DNA of 64,000 nucleotides from Streptomyces sp. AV19 (lineage in GTDB: Bacteria; Actinomycetota; Actinomycetes; Streptomycetales; Streptomycetaceae): NCBI RefSeq assembly GCF_015999245.1, contig NZ_JAEAMR010000003.1, forward strand, positions 63,721 through 127,720. The letters are read 5' to 3'. Below, piece by piece: positions 1 to 9,144 of this stretch; positions within the stretch are counted from its first letter, which is position 1, and the number at the start of each line of letters is the position of its first letter. The notes under the pieces were generated by a model. It was not told the DNA's origin and did no database searches. It was given only the letters and a program-made list of their open reading frames with translations. Made by a program: the position numbers and the translations under genes.

Positions 1-771
1 CCACGCGGACGGCCCGTCCGCTCCCCGGCGCTCACCGGCGGACTCGCGCCCGCCCGCGCTCCGATGCCCCCCGCGCGCCCCCGCGTCGCCCGTCCGCGGG
101 GTCACCCGCAGGCGCCCTTCCCCGTCGGGGGACGTCGGCAGGAGATCCGGGCCCTCCCCGGCCGGAGCCGGGGTGTCCGGCCCGTGCAGGACCAGCGTCG
201 ACTCGCCCGCCCGCAGCAGCGCCCCGGGGCGGAACGGGACCGGGCGGTCGTCCACCGGGGTCGTGTCCAGCGTGGTGCCGTTGGTGGAGCCGAGGTCGTG
301 GAGGGTGACGCGGCCGTCGTCGCCGAGGGTGACCGCGCAGTGGAGGCGGGAGACGTCGGGGTCGTCGACCGGGACGTCCGCGGAGGAGGAGCGGCCGACG
401 CGGACCTCGCCGCCGTGCAGCAGGTGCACCCCGCCCGCGTCCGGACCGGAGACGACGTGCAGCCGGGGGGTGCCCGCGAGCGGCGGGCCCGCGTGCCGCT
501 CGGGATCCGCGGGGGCGCCCAGGGAGAGCACCGCGCCGTCGATCAGCGGCGGCTCGCCCAGCGCGCAGCGCTGCGCGTCCAGCCGCTCCTGGCCGGCGAA
601 GACGACGACCGCCCCGCTCCCCAGGTCGGAGCCGGCCGCCGCGAGGGCGGCGGCGAGGCCGCTCGCCACCCCGGCGAGGGCGGTGCCCGCGGGAGCGGTC
701 ACCAGAACGTCGCAGGCGTGCGCGGCGTGCCCGCCGAGCGGTGGCCCGAGGACGGTCAGCCGGATCTGCAT
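1..771 (-). CDS. FHA-domain protein, N-terminal part (runs off window)
   Basis: This gene reads leftward from an ATG at 771 and has no stop before base 1, so about 256 residues are visible. The first ~95 residues form a small beta-rich region. A forkhead-associated domain follows at about residues 100-170, with the expected phosphothreonine-binding motifs: VGRSSSADV, SRLHC and LGSTNGT. After it comes a Pro/Arg/Gly-rich linker. FHA domains bind pThr peptides, and the gene is divergent from two Ser/Thr kinase genes, so its partner may be a substrate of those kinases. In Streptomyces proteins of this layout the missing C-terminal part is often an FtsK/SpoIIIE-type ATPase, but that part is not in the window. 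The FHA call is secure; the overall function is not. Confidence 0.8.
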   Translation of the reverse strand, partial: MQIRLTVLGPPLGGHAAHACDVLVTAPAGTALAGVASGLAAALAAAGSDLGSGAVVVFAGQERLDAQRCALGEPPLIDGAVLSLGAPADPERHAGPPLAGTPRLHVVSGPDAGGVHLLHGGEVRVGRSSSADVPVDDPDVSRLHCAVTLGDDGRVTLHDLGSTNGTTLDTTPVDDRPVPFRPGALLRAGESTLVLHGPDTPAPAGEGPDLLPTSPDGEGRLRVTPRTGDAGARGGHRSAGGRESAGERRGADGPSAW

Positions 772-1324
772 CGGCGTCCACAGTCCCTTCCTGCCCTGGT
801 ACCGACGGGGAAGGACCGCCCCCACCGGCGCGCACGGGCACTTCGGCACGTACAGGTCACGACGGAGCGCGGGGCCTCCGCGCCGCCCCCACCGCTCCGT
901 GCTGCGAGCATCCTCGCACCTGCCGCCGACAGCGCGCCCGGCGAGAGCCGATTCGTGATCATGAACGACCGGCCCCTTGCTCGAACGGGAGTCGAAGAGG
1001 AGGCGAAACTGCCCGGGGGTGAACGATCGGCGACCGGATCGCGGGGGATTTCCCCTTCGGTCCCGTACGGCGGGTGACCGCCGACGACCGGTGTCGGTCT
1101 CTTTCCGCCCGGCCGTCGATCGCCCCATGACATTCCCGCAGCAACCGGCGGCAACCAACCGTCCGGAACACGCGTCTTTCCCCGGAGCCCCACGGATTCG
1201 TCAAGGCGACGGTTCGCGGGACAGCACTACAGTGGGCGGAGGGCCGAGCTCGGGGAGAGGCCGTCACACAGTTCGACACCGGGACCGGGAGCACGGTCCG
1301 GATCACGACCAGGGAGCGCATGAC
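772..1324. other. divergent intergenic region, FHA gene / pkaA
   Basis: No gene is supported here. It must hold the promoters of the FHA gene (minus) and pkaA (plus). A near-palindrome TTCGTGATCATGAA lies at 952-965 and could be an operator. I find no convincing -35/-10 pair. Confidence 0.4.
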
Positions 1325-3127
1325 GTGCGGCCGGTAGGCAGCAAGTACCTGCTCGAGGAGCCGCTCGGGCGCGGGGCCACGGGCACCGTCTGGCGGGCGA
1401 GCCAGCGCGAGGCGGCCGGAGCCGAGGCCGCGGTGGCCGGGCAGCCGGGCGAGACCGTCGCGATCAAGGTGCTCAAGGAGGAGCTGGCCAACGACGCGGA
1501 CGTGGTGATGCGCTTCCTGCGCGAGCGCTCCGTCCTGCTGCGGCTCACCCACCCCAACATCGTCCGCACCCGCGACCTGGTGGTCGAGGGCGACCTGCTC
1601 GCCCTGGTCATGGACCTGGTCGACGGCCCGGACCTGCACCGCTACCTGCGGGAGAACGGCCCGTTCACCCCGGTGGCGGCCGCCCTGCTCACGGCCCAGA
1701 TCGCCGACGCGCTGGCGGCCAGCCACGCGGACGGCATCGTGCACCGCGACCTCAAGCCGGCCAACGTCCTGCTCAAGGACGAGGGCGGGCGGATGCACCC
1801 GATGCTGACGGACTTCGGCATCGCGCGCCTCGCCGACTCCCCGGGCCTGACCCGCACCCACGAGTTCGTCGGCACCCCGGCCTACGTCGCCCCGGAATCG
1901 GCCGAGGGCCGCCCGCAGACCTCCGCCGTCGACATCTACGGCGCCGGCATCCTGATGTACGAGCTGGTCACCGGCCGCCCCCCGTTCGCCGGGGCGACCG
2001 CCCTGGAGGTGCTGCACCAGCACCTCAGCGCCGAGCCGCGCCGCCCCACCACCGTCCCCGAGCCCCTGTGGACGGTCATCGAGCGCTGCCTGCGCAAGCG
2101 CCCCGAGGAGCGGCCGAGCGCCGAGAACCTGGCCCGCGCCCTGCGCGTCGTCGCCGCCGGCGTCGGCGTGCACGCCAGCGCCGCCCAGGCCGAGGCCGCG
2201 CTCGGCGTCGCCGCGCTGCTCGCCCCGGACCCGCAGCCGGCCGTGGTGCCCGGCACTGGTGAGGGAAACCCGGCCGGCGGCTTCGGCGACGCGGACCCCA
2301 CGCAGGTCCTGCCGCCTGCCACCGGCGTTCCCGGAGGCTACGACCCCGATGCGGCGACCAGCCTGCTGCCCGGCGCGGCGCAGGGTCCGGGCGCGGACCC
2401 CACCCAGGTGCTGCCCGCCGGTTCCGGCCCCGGCGCCGGTCCCACGCAGGTGCTCCCCGCGGGCTCCTACGGCGGGGCGGACCCCACCCGCGCCATGCCG
2501 CCGGTGGACCCCGGGCCGCCGCAGGCCGACGGCCCGCACCCGTGGCAGACCCAGCTGCGCGCGGCCCGCGACCGCAACGACCAGACGCAGGTCCAGTACC
2601 TGGACCCCAGCGAGGACCCGCTGCGCCGGCGCCCCACGCGCCGCGCCGCCCCGCAGCAGGGCTACCCCCAGCAGCCCCAGCAGCCCCAGCAGTACGGGGC
2701 CCCGCAGCAGCCTCAGCAGCAGCCCTACCGCCAGCAGCCGCAGCAGTACGCCCCGCAGCAGCCGCCTCAGCAGCCCCAGCAGCCGTACGCGCCGCAGCCC
2801 GAGCGCCGGCGCCGGCCGGAGCCGCGCTACCAGCAGCCGCCGCAGGCGCCCCAGCCGCAGCCGTACGCCCCGCCGGCGCCCGAACCCGCCCCCCGGCGCG
2901 AACCCCGCCCGCCGCGGCAGCGCAGCGCCAACCCCATGCGCATCCCGGGCCTCGGCTGCCTCAAGGGCTGTCTGTTCCTGATCGTGATCCTGGTGATCGG
3001 CTCCTGGGCCGTGTGGGAGTTCACCCCGCTCAAGGACTGGGTCGCCGACGGGAAGAGCTTCTGGGACGCGGCGTGGGACTGGGTCACCGACACCAAGGAC
3101 TGGATCGCGAGCCACAGTCCGAAGTAG
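1325..3127 (+). CDS. pkaA: membrane Ser/Thr protein kinase (PkaA type)
   Basis: A 600-aa Hanks-type kinase. The start is the GTG at 1325, 7 nt after AGGGAGC; the reading frame is open further upstream but without a ribosome site. The kinase domain covers about residues 8-275, with the Gly-rich loop LGRGATGTVW, catalytic VAIKVL, HRDLKPANVLL, DFG (LTDFGIARL) and GTPAYVAPE. An Ala/Gly-rich insertion separates the Gly loop from the catalytic Lys. Next come several DPTQVLP repeats, then a long Gln/Pro-rich spacer, a basic patch, and one transmembrane helix at about 545-567 (CLFLIVILVIGSWAVW). A ~35-residue tail would lie outside the cell. There is no PASTA domain. The neighbouring kinase and prfB match the known pkaA-pkaB locus of Streptomyces coelicolor. 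Confidence 0.9.
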   Translation: MRPVGSKYLLEEPLGRGATGTVWRASQREAAGAEAAVAGQPGETVAIKVLKEELANDADVVMRFLRERSVLLRLTHPNIVRTRDLVVEGDLLALVMDLVDGPDLHRYLRENGPFTPVAAALLTAQIADALAASHADGIVHRDLKPANVLLKDEGGRMHPMLTDFGIARLADSPGLTRTHEFVGTPAYVAPESAEGRPQTSAVDIYGAGILMYELVTGRPPFAGATALEVLHQHLSAEPRRPTTVPEPLWTVIERCLRKRPEERPSAENLARALRVVAAGVGVHASAAQAEAALGVAALLAPDPQPAVVPGTGEGNPAGGFGDADPTQVLPPATGVPGGYDPDAATSLLPGAAQGPGADPTQVLPAGSGPGAGPTQVLPAGSYGGADPTRAMPPVDPGPPQADGPHPWQTQLRAARDRNDQTQVQYLDPSEDPLRRRPTRRAAPQQGYPQQPQQPQQYGAPQQPQQQPYRQQPQQYAPQQPPQQPQQPYAPQPERRRRPEPRYQQPPQAPQPQPYAPPAPEPAPRREPRPPRQRSANPMRIPGLGCLKGCLFLIVILVIGSWAVWEFTPLKDWVADGKSFWDAAWDWVTDTKDWIASHSPK

Positions 3128-3136
3128 CCCCGGAGT

Positions 3137-3170
3137 CCGGGTGACCGGCCCGCCGGGTTCGGGCACCCGG
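3137..3170 (+). terminator. hairpin after pkaA
   Basis: CCGGGTG at 3137-3143 pairs with CACCCGG at 3164-3170, just downstream of the pkaA stop. There is no T-run, which is common in Streptomyces. It may limit read-through into pkaB. Confidence 0.4.
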
Positions 3171-3216
3171 CCACGGGCCCACCGGATCGGGCGGCTTGTG
3201 CCGCGGAAGTGAGGAT

Positions 3217-3241
3217 GGGCACCGGCCGGTGCCCCTAGCAT
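3217..3241 (+). promoter_or_regulatory. 18-bp palindrome and -10-like box before pkaB
   Basis: A perfect palindrome GGGCACCGGCCGGTGCCC (3217-3234) is followed directly by TAGCAT (3236-3241). It could be an operator over a pkaB promoter. There is no matching -35 box, so this is a suggestion only. Confidence 0.3.
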
Positions 3242-3320
3242 CCCCTCAGCCGCGTAGGTTGGTCGCGCGCGGATCGGTGCGACGCGCCTGTCGGGATGTC
3301 TGAGGAGTCGGGGAAGAGTC

Positions 3321-4613
3321 TTGGCACGGAAGATCGGCAGCCGGTACACCGCCCACCAGGTCCTCGGCCGGGGCAGCGCCGGCACGGTGTGGCTGGGCGA
3401 GGGGCCCGAGGGCCCGGTGGCCATCAAGCTCCTGCGCGAGGACCTGGCGTCCGACCAGGAGCTCGTCGGCCGGTTCGTCCAGGAGCGGGCGGCCCTCCTC
3501 GGCCTCGACCACCCCCGGGTGGTCGGCGTCCGCGACCTGGTCGTGGACGGCAACGACCTGGCCCTGGTCATGGACCTCGTCCGGGGCACCGACCTGCGGA
3601 CCCGGCTCGACCACGAGCGCCGGCTGGCCCCCGAGGCCGCCGTCGCCGTCGTCGCGGACGTCGCCGACGGCCTGGCCGCCGCGCACCGGGCCGGCGTCGT
3701 CCACCGCGACGTCAAGCCGGAGAACGTCCTGCTCGACATGGAGGGCCCGCTCGGCCCCGGCGGCGCCCACCCCGCGCTGCTCACCGACTTCGGCATCGCC
3801 CGCCTCGTGGACACCCCGCGCCCCGCCCGCGACCGCACCCGTGCCGCGGCCCCGCGCAGCGTCATCGGCACCCCGGACTACGTGGCCCCCGAGATCGTCG
3901 AGGGCCTGCCGCCCCGGGCGTCCGTCGACGTCTACGCGCTGGCCACCGTGCTCTACGAGCTGCTCGCCGGGTTCACGCCGTTCGGCGGCGGACACCCGGG
4001 CGCGGTCCTGCGCCGGCACGTCACCGAGACGGTCGCCCCGCTGCCGGGCATCCCCGACGAGCTGTGGCAGCTGATCGTCCAGTGCCTGGCCAAGGCGCCC
4101 GCCTCCCGGCTGCGCGCCTCCGAGCTGGGCTCGCGGCTGCGCGAACTGCTGCCCGCGCTGGCCGGACTGCCGCCGCTCGACATCGACGAGCCGGGCACGG
4201 AGGCGGACGCGGCGGACGCCGCCGAGCAGCCGCCCGGCGCGGTCTACGCCCCGCCGTCCGCGATCCCCGGGCCGCCCCGCCGCGGAGCGGTCCCGCTCGT
4301 CCCGGCGCCCGCCTTCGACTCCAGCCGTGACACCCACACGAGCATGCGCGTCCCGGGCCCGGAGGAGCTCGCGGGCGGAGCGCACGGCACGGCCCGGGCG
4401 CCTCGCGCGGCGGGCGAGCGCCGGGCGGGCTCGGCCCGGCACCGCACGCTGGCCGAGGAGCGCAGGCGGCGGCGGATCAGGCTGGGCGCGGCCGCGGTGG
4501 CGCTGGCCGCGGCGGCGGGCGTGGGCGGCTGGTACGCCACGGCCGGCCACGACTCCGGCGACGCGAAGCCCGGCGTCCACCGCACGGACGCGCCCCAGGG
4601 GCAGCTCCCGTGA
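3321..4613 (+). CDS. pkaB: membrane Ser/Thr protein kinase (PkaB type)
   Basis: A 430-aa Hanks-type kinase starting at TTG 3321 behind GGGGAAGA. The kinase domain (about 5-275) has LGRGSAGTVWLG, VAIKLL, HRDVKPENVLL, TDFGIARL and GTPDYVAPE, so it should be active. A low-complexity acidic then Arg-rich linker leads to one transmembrane helix at about 386-405 (LGAAAVALAAAAGVGGWYAT) and a short exposed C-terminus. It is a close relative of the preceding kinase but lacks its Gln/Pro-rich spacer. The two genes are ~190 bp apart, so separate promoters are likely. The signals it senses cannot be read from the sequence. Confidence 0.9.
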   Translation: MARKIGSRYTAHQVLGRGSAGTVWLGEGPEGPVAIKLLREDLASDQELVGRFVQERAALLGLDHPRVVGVRDLVVDGNDLALVMDLVRGTDLRTRLDHERRLAPEAAVAVVADVADGLAAAHRAGVVHRDVKPENVLLDMEGPLGPGGAHPALLTDFGIARLVDTPRPARDRTRAAAPRSVIGTPDYVAPEIVEGLPPRASVDVYALATVLYELLAGFTPFGGGHPGAVLRRHVTETVAPLPGIPDELWQLIVQCLAKAPASRLRASELGSRLRELLPALAGLPPLDIDEPGTEADAADAAEQPPGAVYAPPSAIPGPPRRGAVPLVPAPAFDSSRDTHTSMRVPGPEELAGGAHGTARAPRAAGERRAGSARHRTLAEERRRRRIRLGAAAVALAAAAGVGGWYATAGHDSGDAKPGVHRTDAPQGQLP

Positions 4614-4648
4614 ACGCCGGACCGGGGCGCCCCGCCCCGCGCAGCGGT

Positions 4649-4654
4649 TAGGCT
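4649..4654 (+). promoter_or_regulatory. -10 box for leaderless prfB
   Basis: TAGGCT ends 6 nt before the GTG start of prfB, and no ribosome site precedes that start. This spacing puts transcription initiation at or next to the start codon, the leaderless arrangement common in actinobacteria. Confidence 0.5.
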
Positions 4655-4660
4655 GGGTGC

Positions 4661-5767
4661 GTGGCAGTCGTTGATGTATCCGAAGAGCTCAAGTCCCTCT
4701 CCTCCACCATGGGGTCGATCGAGGCCGTCCTGGACCTCGACAGGATGAGGGCCGACATCGCCGTGCTCGAGGAGCAGGCGGCCGCCCCGTCCCTGTGGGA
4801 CGACCCGGAAGCGGCGCAGAAGATCACCAGCCAGCTGTCGCACCTCCAGGCCGAGCTGCGCAAGACCGAGGGGCTGCGCGGCCGCATCGACGACCTCGGG
4901 GTGCTCTTCGAGCTCGCCGAGGCCGAGGACGACGCCGACGCCCTCGCCGAGGCGGAGTCCGAGCTCACCGCCGTGCGCAAGGCGCTCGACGAGATGGAGG
5001 TCCGCACCCTCCTGTCCGGCGAGTACGACTCCCGCGAGGCCCTCGTCAACATCCGCGCCGAGGCCGGCGGCGTGGACGCCTCCGACTTCGCCGAGCGGCT
5101 CCAGCGGATGTACCTGCGCTGGGCCGAGCGCCACGGCTACAAGACCGAGATCTACGAGACCTCGTACGCCGAAGAAGCCGGCATCAAGTCCACCACGTTC
5201 GCCGTCCAGGCCCCCTACGCCTACGGCACGCTCTCGGTCGAGCAGGGCACCCACCGCCTGGTGCGCATCTCGCCCTTCGACAACCAGGGCCGCCGCCAGA
5301 CGTCCTTCGCGGGCGTCGAGGTGCTGCCGGTGGTCGAGCAGACCGACCACGTCGAGATCGACGAGTCCGACCTGCGCGTGGACGTCTACCGCTCCTCCGG
5401 CCCCGGCGGCCAGGGCGTCAACACCACCGACTCGGCGGTCCGCCTGACGCACATCCCGACCGGCATCGTCGTCTCCTGCCAGAACGAGCGCTCGCAGATC
5501 CAGAACAAGGCGACCGCGATGAACGTCCTCCAGGCCAAGCTGCTCGAGCGGCGCCGCCAGGAGGAGCAGGCGAAGATGGACGCGCTCAAGGGCGACGGCG
5601 GCAACTCCTGGGGCAACCAGATGCGTTCGTACGTCCTGCACCCGTACCAGATGGTCAAGGACCTGCGTACCGAGTTCGAGGTCGGCAACCCGCAGGCGGT
5701 CCTCGACGGCGACATCGACGGCTTCCTCGAGGCCGGCATCCGCTGGCGCAAGCAGCAGGAAAAGTAG
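4661..5767 (+). CDS. prfB: peptide chain release factor 2
   Basis: A 368-aa class I release factor that ends translation at UGA and UAA. The stop-recognition tripeptide is SPF (residues 204-206), which marks RF2 rather than RF1. The GGQ motif that triggers peptidyl-tRNA hydrolysis is at 249-251 within [10 protein letters not shown]. The frame is continuous, so the programmed frameshift seen in many proteobacterial prfB genes is absent. The GTG at 4661 is the natural start, with a -10 box 6 nt upstream. A strong hairpin follows the gene. Confidence 0.97.
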   Translation: MAVVDVSEELKSLSSTMGSIEAVLDLDRMRADIAVLEEQAAAPSLWDDPEAAQKITSQLSHLQAELRKTEGLRGRIDDLGVLFELAEAEDDADALAEAESELTAVRKALDEMEVRTLLSGEYDSREALVNIRAEAGGVDASDFAERLQRMYLRWAERHGYKTEIYETSYAEEAGIKSTTFAVQAPYAYGTLSVEQGTHRLVRISPFDNQGRRQTSFAGVEVLPVVEQTDHVEIDESDLRVDVYRSSGPGGQGVNTTDSAVRLTHIPTGIVVSCQNERSQIQNKATAMNVLQAKLLERRRQEEQAKMDALKGDGGNSWGNQMRSYVLHPYQMVKDLRTEFEVGNPQAVLDGDIDGFLEAGIRWRKQQEK

Positions 5768-5778
5768 GACGGACCAGG

Positions 5779-5809
5779 GCGGATCCGGGCATACGGCCCG
5801 GATCCGCCT
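5779..5809 (+). terminator. terminator after prfB
   Basis: A perfect 13-bp stem (GGCGGATCCGGGC at 5779-5791 against 5797-5809) with a 5-nt loop begins 11 nt after the prfB stop. There is no U-tract, as is usual for Streptomyces. Confidence 0.75.
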
Positions 5810-5987
5810 TGACGCATGCCCGAAAACTCGCAAGGGTGGCGGGCGGCATGCGTATCACTGGGATGCGTGTGGCGGGGGGCGACACAAGGCCGCAAGGCCG
5901 CCGCTGACGTTTCGCGGACCTCCCAGGACCACCACCCGGTGCACGGCTGCCCCACCGACGAATCCAGCTACTGGGGGTAGCAGGCAT

Positions 5988-6791
5988 ATGACGAACAAGA
6001 CGCGGCTGCGCGTGGCGCGCATCACCGCGGGCGCGGTGATAGCCGCGGGCGCATCGCTGACGGCCGCGGGCGCGGCCTCGGCGGCCGGCGTGGACGTCCC
6101 GCTGGGCGGGCTGTCGACGAAGACGGCGAAGGTGCAGGGGACGGGGGGTGTGACCGCTCCCGACGGGCCTACGGACCCCACGCAGGAGCCGACGAGCATC
6201 CCGCAGCCGACGGGTGACCCGGAGCCGACGGGCAAGCCGGATCCGACGGGTGACCCGGAGCCGACCGGGAAGCCGGACCCCACGGGCGACCCGGAGCCGA
6301 CGGGTGACCCCGAGCCGACGGGCAAGCCGGACCCGACGGGTGACCCCGAGCCGACCGGGAAGCCGGACCCCACGGGCGACCCTGACCCGACGGGCAACCC
6401 CGACCCCACGGGCAAGCCGGATCCGACCGGCGACCCCGACCCGACCGGGAAGCCGGACCCCACGGGCAACCCCGACCCGACCTCGAAGCCGGACCCGACC
6501 TCCGAGCCCACCCGCGACGGCGACGAGACCGCCGAGCCCGTCCCCGGCAGCACCCCCGGCGGCAGCGACGACGCCACCACCTGCCCCGTGGACACCGGCA
6601 GCGGCAACTGCAACACGGCCGCCGACAGCGCCGGCGTCAAGCCGGTGCAGCAGGCCAAGCCGAAGGAGGAGCTGGCCCAGACCGGTGCCGGTCAGACCTC
6701 CTTCCTGGTGGTCGGCGCCGCGACGATGATCGCGGGCGGCATCGGCTTCCGCCTCCTGCCGCGTGTGATCAACCGCAACACCCCTGCCTGA
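5988..6791 (+). CDS. sortase-anchored Pro/Thr repeat surface protein
   Basis: A 267-aa exported protein. A signal peptide covers about residues 1-31 (basic start, hydrophobic core, cleavage near AASA-AG). From about residue 72 to 170 the protein is a tandem array of 6-residue units of the form P-T-G-[DKN]-P-[ED], encoded by ~18-bp repeats. A short Cys-containing region with two Cys near TCPVDTGSGNC follows. The C-terminus is a sortase signal: LAQTG at 229-233, a hydrophobic helix, then a basic tail with two Arg. LAXTG is the class E sortase motif of actinobacteria, so the protein is probably attached to peptidoglycan as an elongated stalk or spacer. The ATG at 5988 follows a GGGGG-containing site. 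The function of the exposed region is unknown. Confidence 0.85.
   Translation: MTNKTRLRVARITAGAVIAAGASLTAAGAASAAGVDVPLGGLSTKTAKVQGTGGVTAPDGPTDPTQEPTSIPQPTGDPEPTGKPDPTGDPEPTGKPDPTGDPEPTGDPEPTGKPDPTGDPEPTGKPDPTGDPDPTGNPDPTGKPDPTGDPDPTGKPDPTGNPDPTSKPDPTSEPTRDGDETAEPVPGSTPGGSDDATTCPVDTGSGNCNTAADSAGVKPVQQAKPKEELAQTGAGQTSFLVVGAATMIAGGIGFRLLPRVINRNTPA
6200..6505 (+). repeat. 18-bp coding tandem repeats
   Basis: About 16 imperfect 18-bp units encode the Pro-Thr-Gly hexapeptide array of the sortase-anchored protein. Copy number is likely to vary between strains by slippage or recombination. Confidence 0.85.
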
Positions 6792-6856
6792 GCAGGTCCG
6801 ATCGGAATCGATCGAGCGTGAGCGGGCGGGCGCGCAGCGTCACGTCCGCGCATGAC

Positions 6857-6889
6857 GAGGGCCCGGGGTGCGTCGCACCCCGGGCCCTC
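6857..6889. terminator. bidirectional terminator
   Basis: A perfect 16-bp inverted repeat (6857-6872 and 6874-6889) lies between the convergent repeat-protein gene (plus) and the small zinc-ribbon gene (minus), and can serve both. Confidence 0.85.
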
Positions 6890-6910
6890 AAGTCTCTGCG
6901 GGACCGTCGC

Positions 6911-7105
6911 TCAGCCGGCGAAACCGCGGGCGAGTATCGCCACCGCGACCAGTGCCACCAGCAGCGCGACCAGCGTGGCCGGCGTCAGGCCGGCGAAGAC
7001 GCCCTCCTGCTGCTGGAGCCGCTCCCGGCTCGCCCGGCAGACCGGGCACCGTCCCTCGCTGACCGGGGCTGCGCAGTTGGCACACACCAGTCGGTCGCAT
7101 GTCAT
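6911..7105 (-). CDS. 64-aa zinc-ribbon membrane protein
   Basis: A small protein starting at ATG 7105, preceded by a strong GGAGGAGG site. Residues 3-23 hold two CxxC knuckles (VCANC and CPVC), so one zinc ion is likely bound. One transmembrane helix occupies about residues 41-60 (LVALLVALVAVAILARG). The gene sits between prfB and ftsE as in other Streptomyces genomes. I do not know its function. The layout suggests a tail-anchored protein with a cytoplasmic zinc ribbon. Confidence 0.8.
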   Translation of the reverse strand: MTCDRLVCANCAAPVSEGRCPVCRASRERLQQQEGVFAGLTPATLVALLVALVAVAILARGFAG

Positions 7106-7425
7106 GCGAATTCCTCCTCCGGTACGTCCAACGCGAGGGAAAGCCGTGCGGTTCCCCCTACCACTGTGCCAGCTTTCCCGCCCTTCGGCGCGACCGGTAC
7201 CCGGGAGCCGACCCGATCGGTGTTGCGCCGCGTCCCGCCGCCCCGGCCCGTCGCCCGCCCGGGACCCGATTGTCCTCGATTTGTCCCCGTAGGTAGCGGT
7301 AATAAACCCGTCAACACAGGACGCCGACTGCGCGTACACGCGTCGTTCGCGTATGGTCACGCACACCGACGGGCGCCGCGACCGTGGCGTTCCGTGCCGC
7401 TCCCCAGGTCGCACGTGGTGCACTC
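7106..7425. other. intergenic region before ftsE
   Basis: A 320-bp divergent spacer with no supportable gene. TATGGT at 7352-7357 could be a -10 box for ftsEX, but no good -35 is visible. GGAAAGC and GCTTTCC (about 7139-7172) can form a hairpin. Confidence 0.35.
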
Positions 7426-8115
7426 GTGATTCGATTCGACAACGTCTCCAAGTCCTACCCGAAGCAGAACCGCCCGGCGCTCCGGGACGTCTCGCTCGAG
7501 ATCGAGAAGGGCGAGTTCGTCTTCCTGGTCGGTTCCTCCGGCTCCGGCAAGTCCACCTTCCTCAGACTCCTGCTGCGGGAGGAGCGCGCCAGTCACGGCC
7601 AGGTGCACGTGCTGGGCAAGGACCTCGCCCGCCTCTCCAACTGGAAAGTGCCGCAGATGCGGCGCCAGTTGGGCACCGTCTTCCAGGACTTCCGGCTGCT
7701 GCCCAGCAAGACGGTCGCCGAGAACGTGGCCTTCGCCCTGGAGGTCATCGGCAAGCCGCGCGGCGAGATCCGCAAGGCCGTCCCGCAGGTCCTGGAACTG
7801 GTCGGGCTCGGCGGCAAGGAGAGCCGGATGCCGGGCGAACTCTCCGGCGGCGAGCAGCAGCGCGTGGCCATCGCCCGGGCGTTCGTCAACCGCCCGATGC
7901 TGCTGATCGCCGACGAGCCCACGGGCAACCTCGACCCGCAGACGTCCGTCGGCATCATGAAGCTGCTCGACCGGATCAACCGGACCGGCACGACCGTCAT
8001 CATGGCCACCCACGACCAGCAGATCGTGGACCAGATGCGCAAGCGCGTCATCGAGCTCGACCAGGGCCGTCTCGTGCGCGACCAGTCGCGCGGCGTCTAC
8101 GGCTACCAGCACTGA
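7426..8115 (+). CDS. ftsE: cell division ABC ATPase FtsE
   Basis: A 229-aa ABC-type ATPase that works with FtsX to control peptidoglycan hydrolases during division and growth. Walker A is GSSGSGKS (36-43), the signature is LSGGEQQR (from 139), and Walker B is [13 protein letters not shown]. The GTG at 7426 gives the N-terminus [11 protein letters not shown] and the usual family length; an in-frame ATG 42 nt upstream would add an unconserved extension. The ribosome site is weak. ftsX follows 32 nt after the stop, so the two form an operon. Confidence 0.95.
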   Translation: MIRFDNVSKSYPKQNRPALRDVSLEIEKGEFVFLVGSSGSGKSTFLRLLLREERASHGQVHVLGKDLARLSNWKVPQMRRQLGTVFQDFRLLPSKTVAENVAFALEVIGKPRGEIRKAVPQVLELVGLGGKESRMPGELSGGEQQRVAIARAFVNRPMLLIADEPTGNLDPQTSVGIMKLLDRINRTGTTVIMATHDQQIVDQMRKRVIELDQGRLVRDQSRGVYGYQH

Positions 8116-8147
8116 AAGCCTGCACTGAAAGGCAGTGAAAGGACGCC

Positions 8148-9059
8148 ATGCGCGCCCAGTTCGTTCTGTCGGAGATCGGCGTCGGTCTCCGCCGCAACCT
8201 CACGATGACCTTCGCGGTGATCGTGTCGGTCGCCCTGTCGCTGGCCCTCTTCGGCGGTTCGCTGCTGATGAACGAGCAGGTCAACTCGATGAAGGGCTAC
8301 TGGTACGACAAGGCCAACGTCTCGATCTACCTCTGCAACAAGACCGACAAGGCGAACTTCTCCTCCTGCGCCAAGGGCGCGGTCACCGACGAGCAGAAGA
8401 AGCAGATCAAGGCCGATCTGGAGAAGATGCCGCTGGTCCAGAGCATCCACTTCGAGACGTCGGACGAGGCGTACAAGCACTACAAGGAGGAGTTCGGCAG
8501 CCAGCCGCTGGCCACGGTGGTGACGGCCGACCAGATGCAGGAGTCCTTCCGCATCAAGCTCAAGGACCCCACCAAGTACGAGGTCATCTCCAGCGCGTTC
8601 CAGAAGCGCCCGGGCGTGCAGACCGTCGAGGACCAGAAGGACACCCTCAAGAGTCTCTTCAACCTCCTCCGGTACATGAACTGGGGGGCGTTGGGCGTGA
8701 TGTTCCTGATGCTCGTCGTGGCCCTGCTGCTGATCGTCAACACGGTCCGCGTCTCGGCGTTCAGCCGGCGCCGGGAGACCGGGATCATGCGGCTGGTGGG
8801 CGCGTCGAGCTTCTACATCCAGGTCCCGTTCATCATGGAGGCGGCCGTCGCCGGGCTGCTGGGCGGGATCCTCGCCTGCGTCCTGCTGGTGTCCGGGCAG
8901 CAGTTCCTGGTCAACAATCTGCTCGCCACCCATATCGACGTCATCCAGTTCATCGGCTGGGACGCGGTGCTGACCAAGCTGCCGCTGGTCCTGGCGACCG
9001 GGCTGCTGATGCCCGCGCTGGCCGCCTTCGCCGCGCTGTGGAAATACCTGAAGGTGTAG
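8148..9059 (+). CDS. ftsX: cell division permease-like protein FtsX
   Basis: A 303-aa membrane partner of FtsE. One helix lies near the N-terminus (about 22-42). A large extracellular loop follows, containing a Cys pair at about residues 58 and 68 that could form a disulfide. Three further helices are at about 180-205, 230-255 and 275-300, giving the four-helix FtsX topology. The ATG at 8148 is preceded by AAAGG. FtsX passes the ATPase state of FtsE to wall hydrolases outside the membrane. Confidence 0.95.
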   Translation: MRAQFVLSEIGVGLRRNLTMTFAVIVSVALSLALFGGSLLMNEQVNSMKGYWYDKANVSIYLCNKTDKANFSSCAKGAVTDEQKKQIKADLEKMPLVQSIHFETSDEAYKHYKEEFGSQPLATVVTADQMQESFRIKLKDPTKYEVISSAFQKRPGVQTVEDQKDTLKSLFNLLRYMNWGALGVMFLMLVVALLLIVNTVRVSAFSRRRETGIMRLVGASSFYIQVPFIMEAAVAGLLGGILACVLLVSGQQFLVNNLLATHIDVIQFIGWDAVLTKLPLVLATGLLMPALAAFAALWKYLKV

Positions 9060-9131
9060 CGGAGGGGCCGTGGTGCGCGCGGGACGCGGGCGCCGTACCG
9101 TCAACTCCCCGTACGGGGACCGGTGGTGGCC

Positions 9132-9137
9132 TAGACT
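9132..9137 (+). promoter_or_regulatory. -10 box, leaderless S41 protease gene
   Basis: TAGACT ends 7 nt before ATG 9145 and no ribosome site precedes that ATG. Transcription would start at the A of the ATG, a typical actinobacterial leaderless promoter. Confidence 0.55.
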
Positions 9138-9144
9138 CTCGCGC

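Noticed and set aside
3246..5833. Long minus-strand open frames over the kinase, prfB and many other genes
   Set aside because: They are high-GC shadows of well-supported plus-strand genes, with Arg/Ala/Gly/Pro-biased composition and no family motifs.
5813..5900. Possible cyclic di-AMP riboswitch before the LAQTG protein
   Set aside because: There are inverted repeats (ACGCATGCC/GGCATGCGT), but the conserved ydaO core sequences are absent.
6200..6505. Regular 18-bp repeats that could suggest a CRISPR array
   Set aside because: They are in frame, code for a Pro-Thr-Gly array in a clear exported protein, and have no unique spacers or cas genes nearby.
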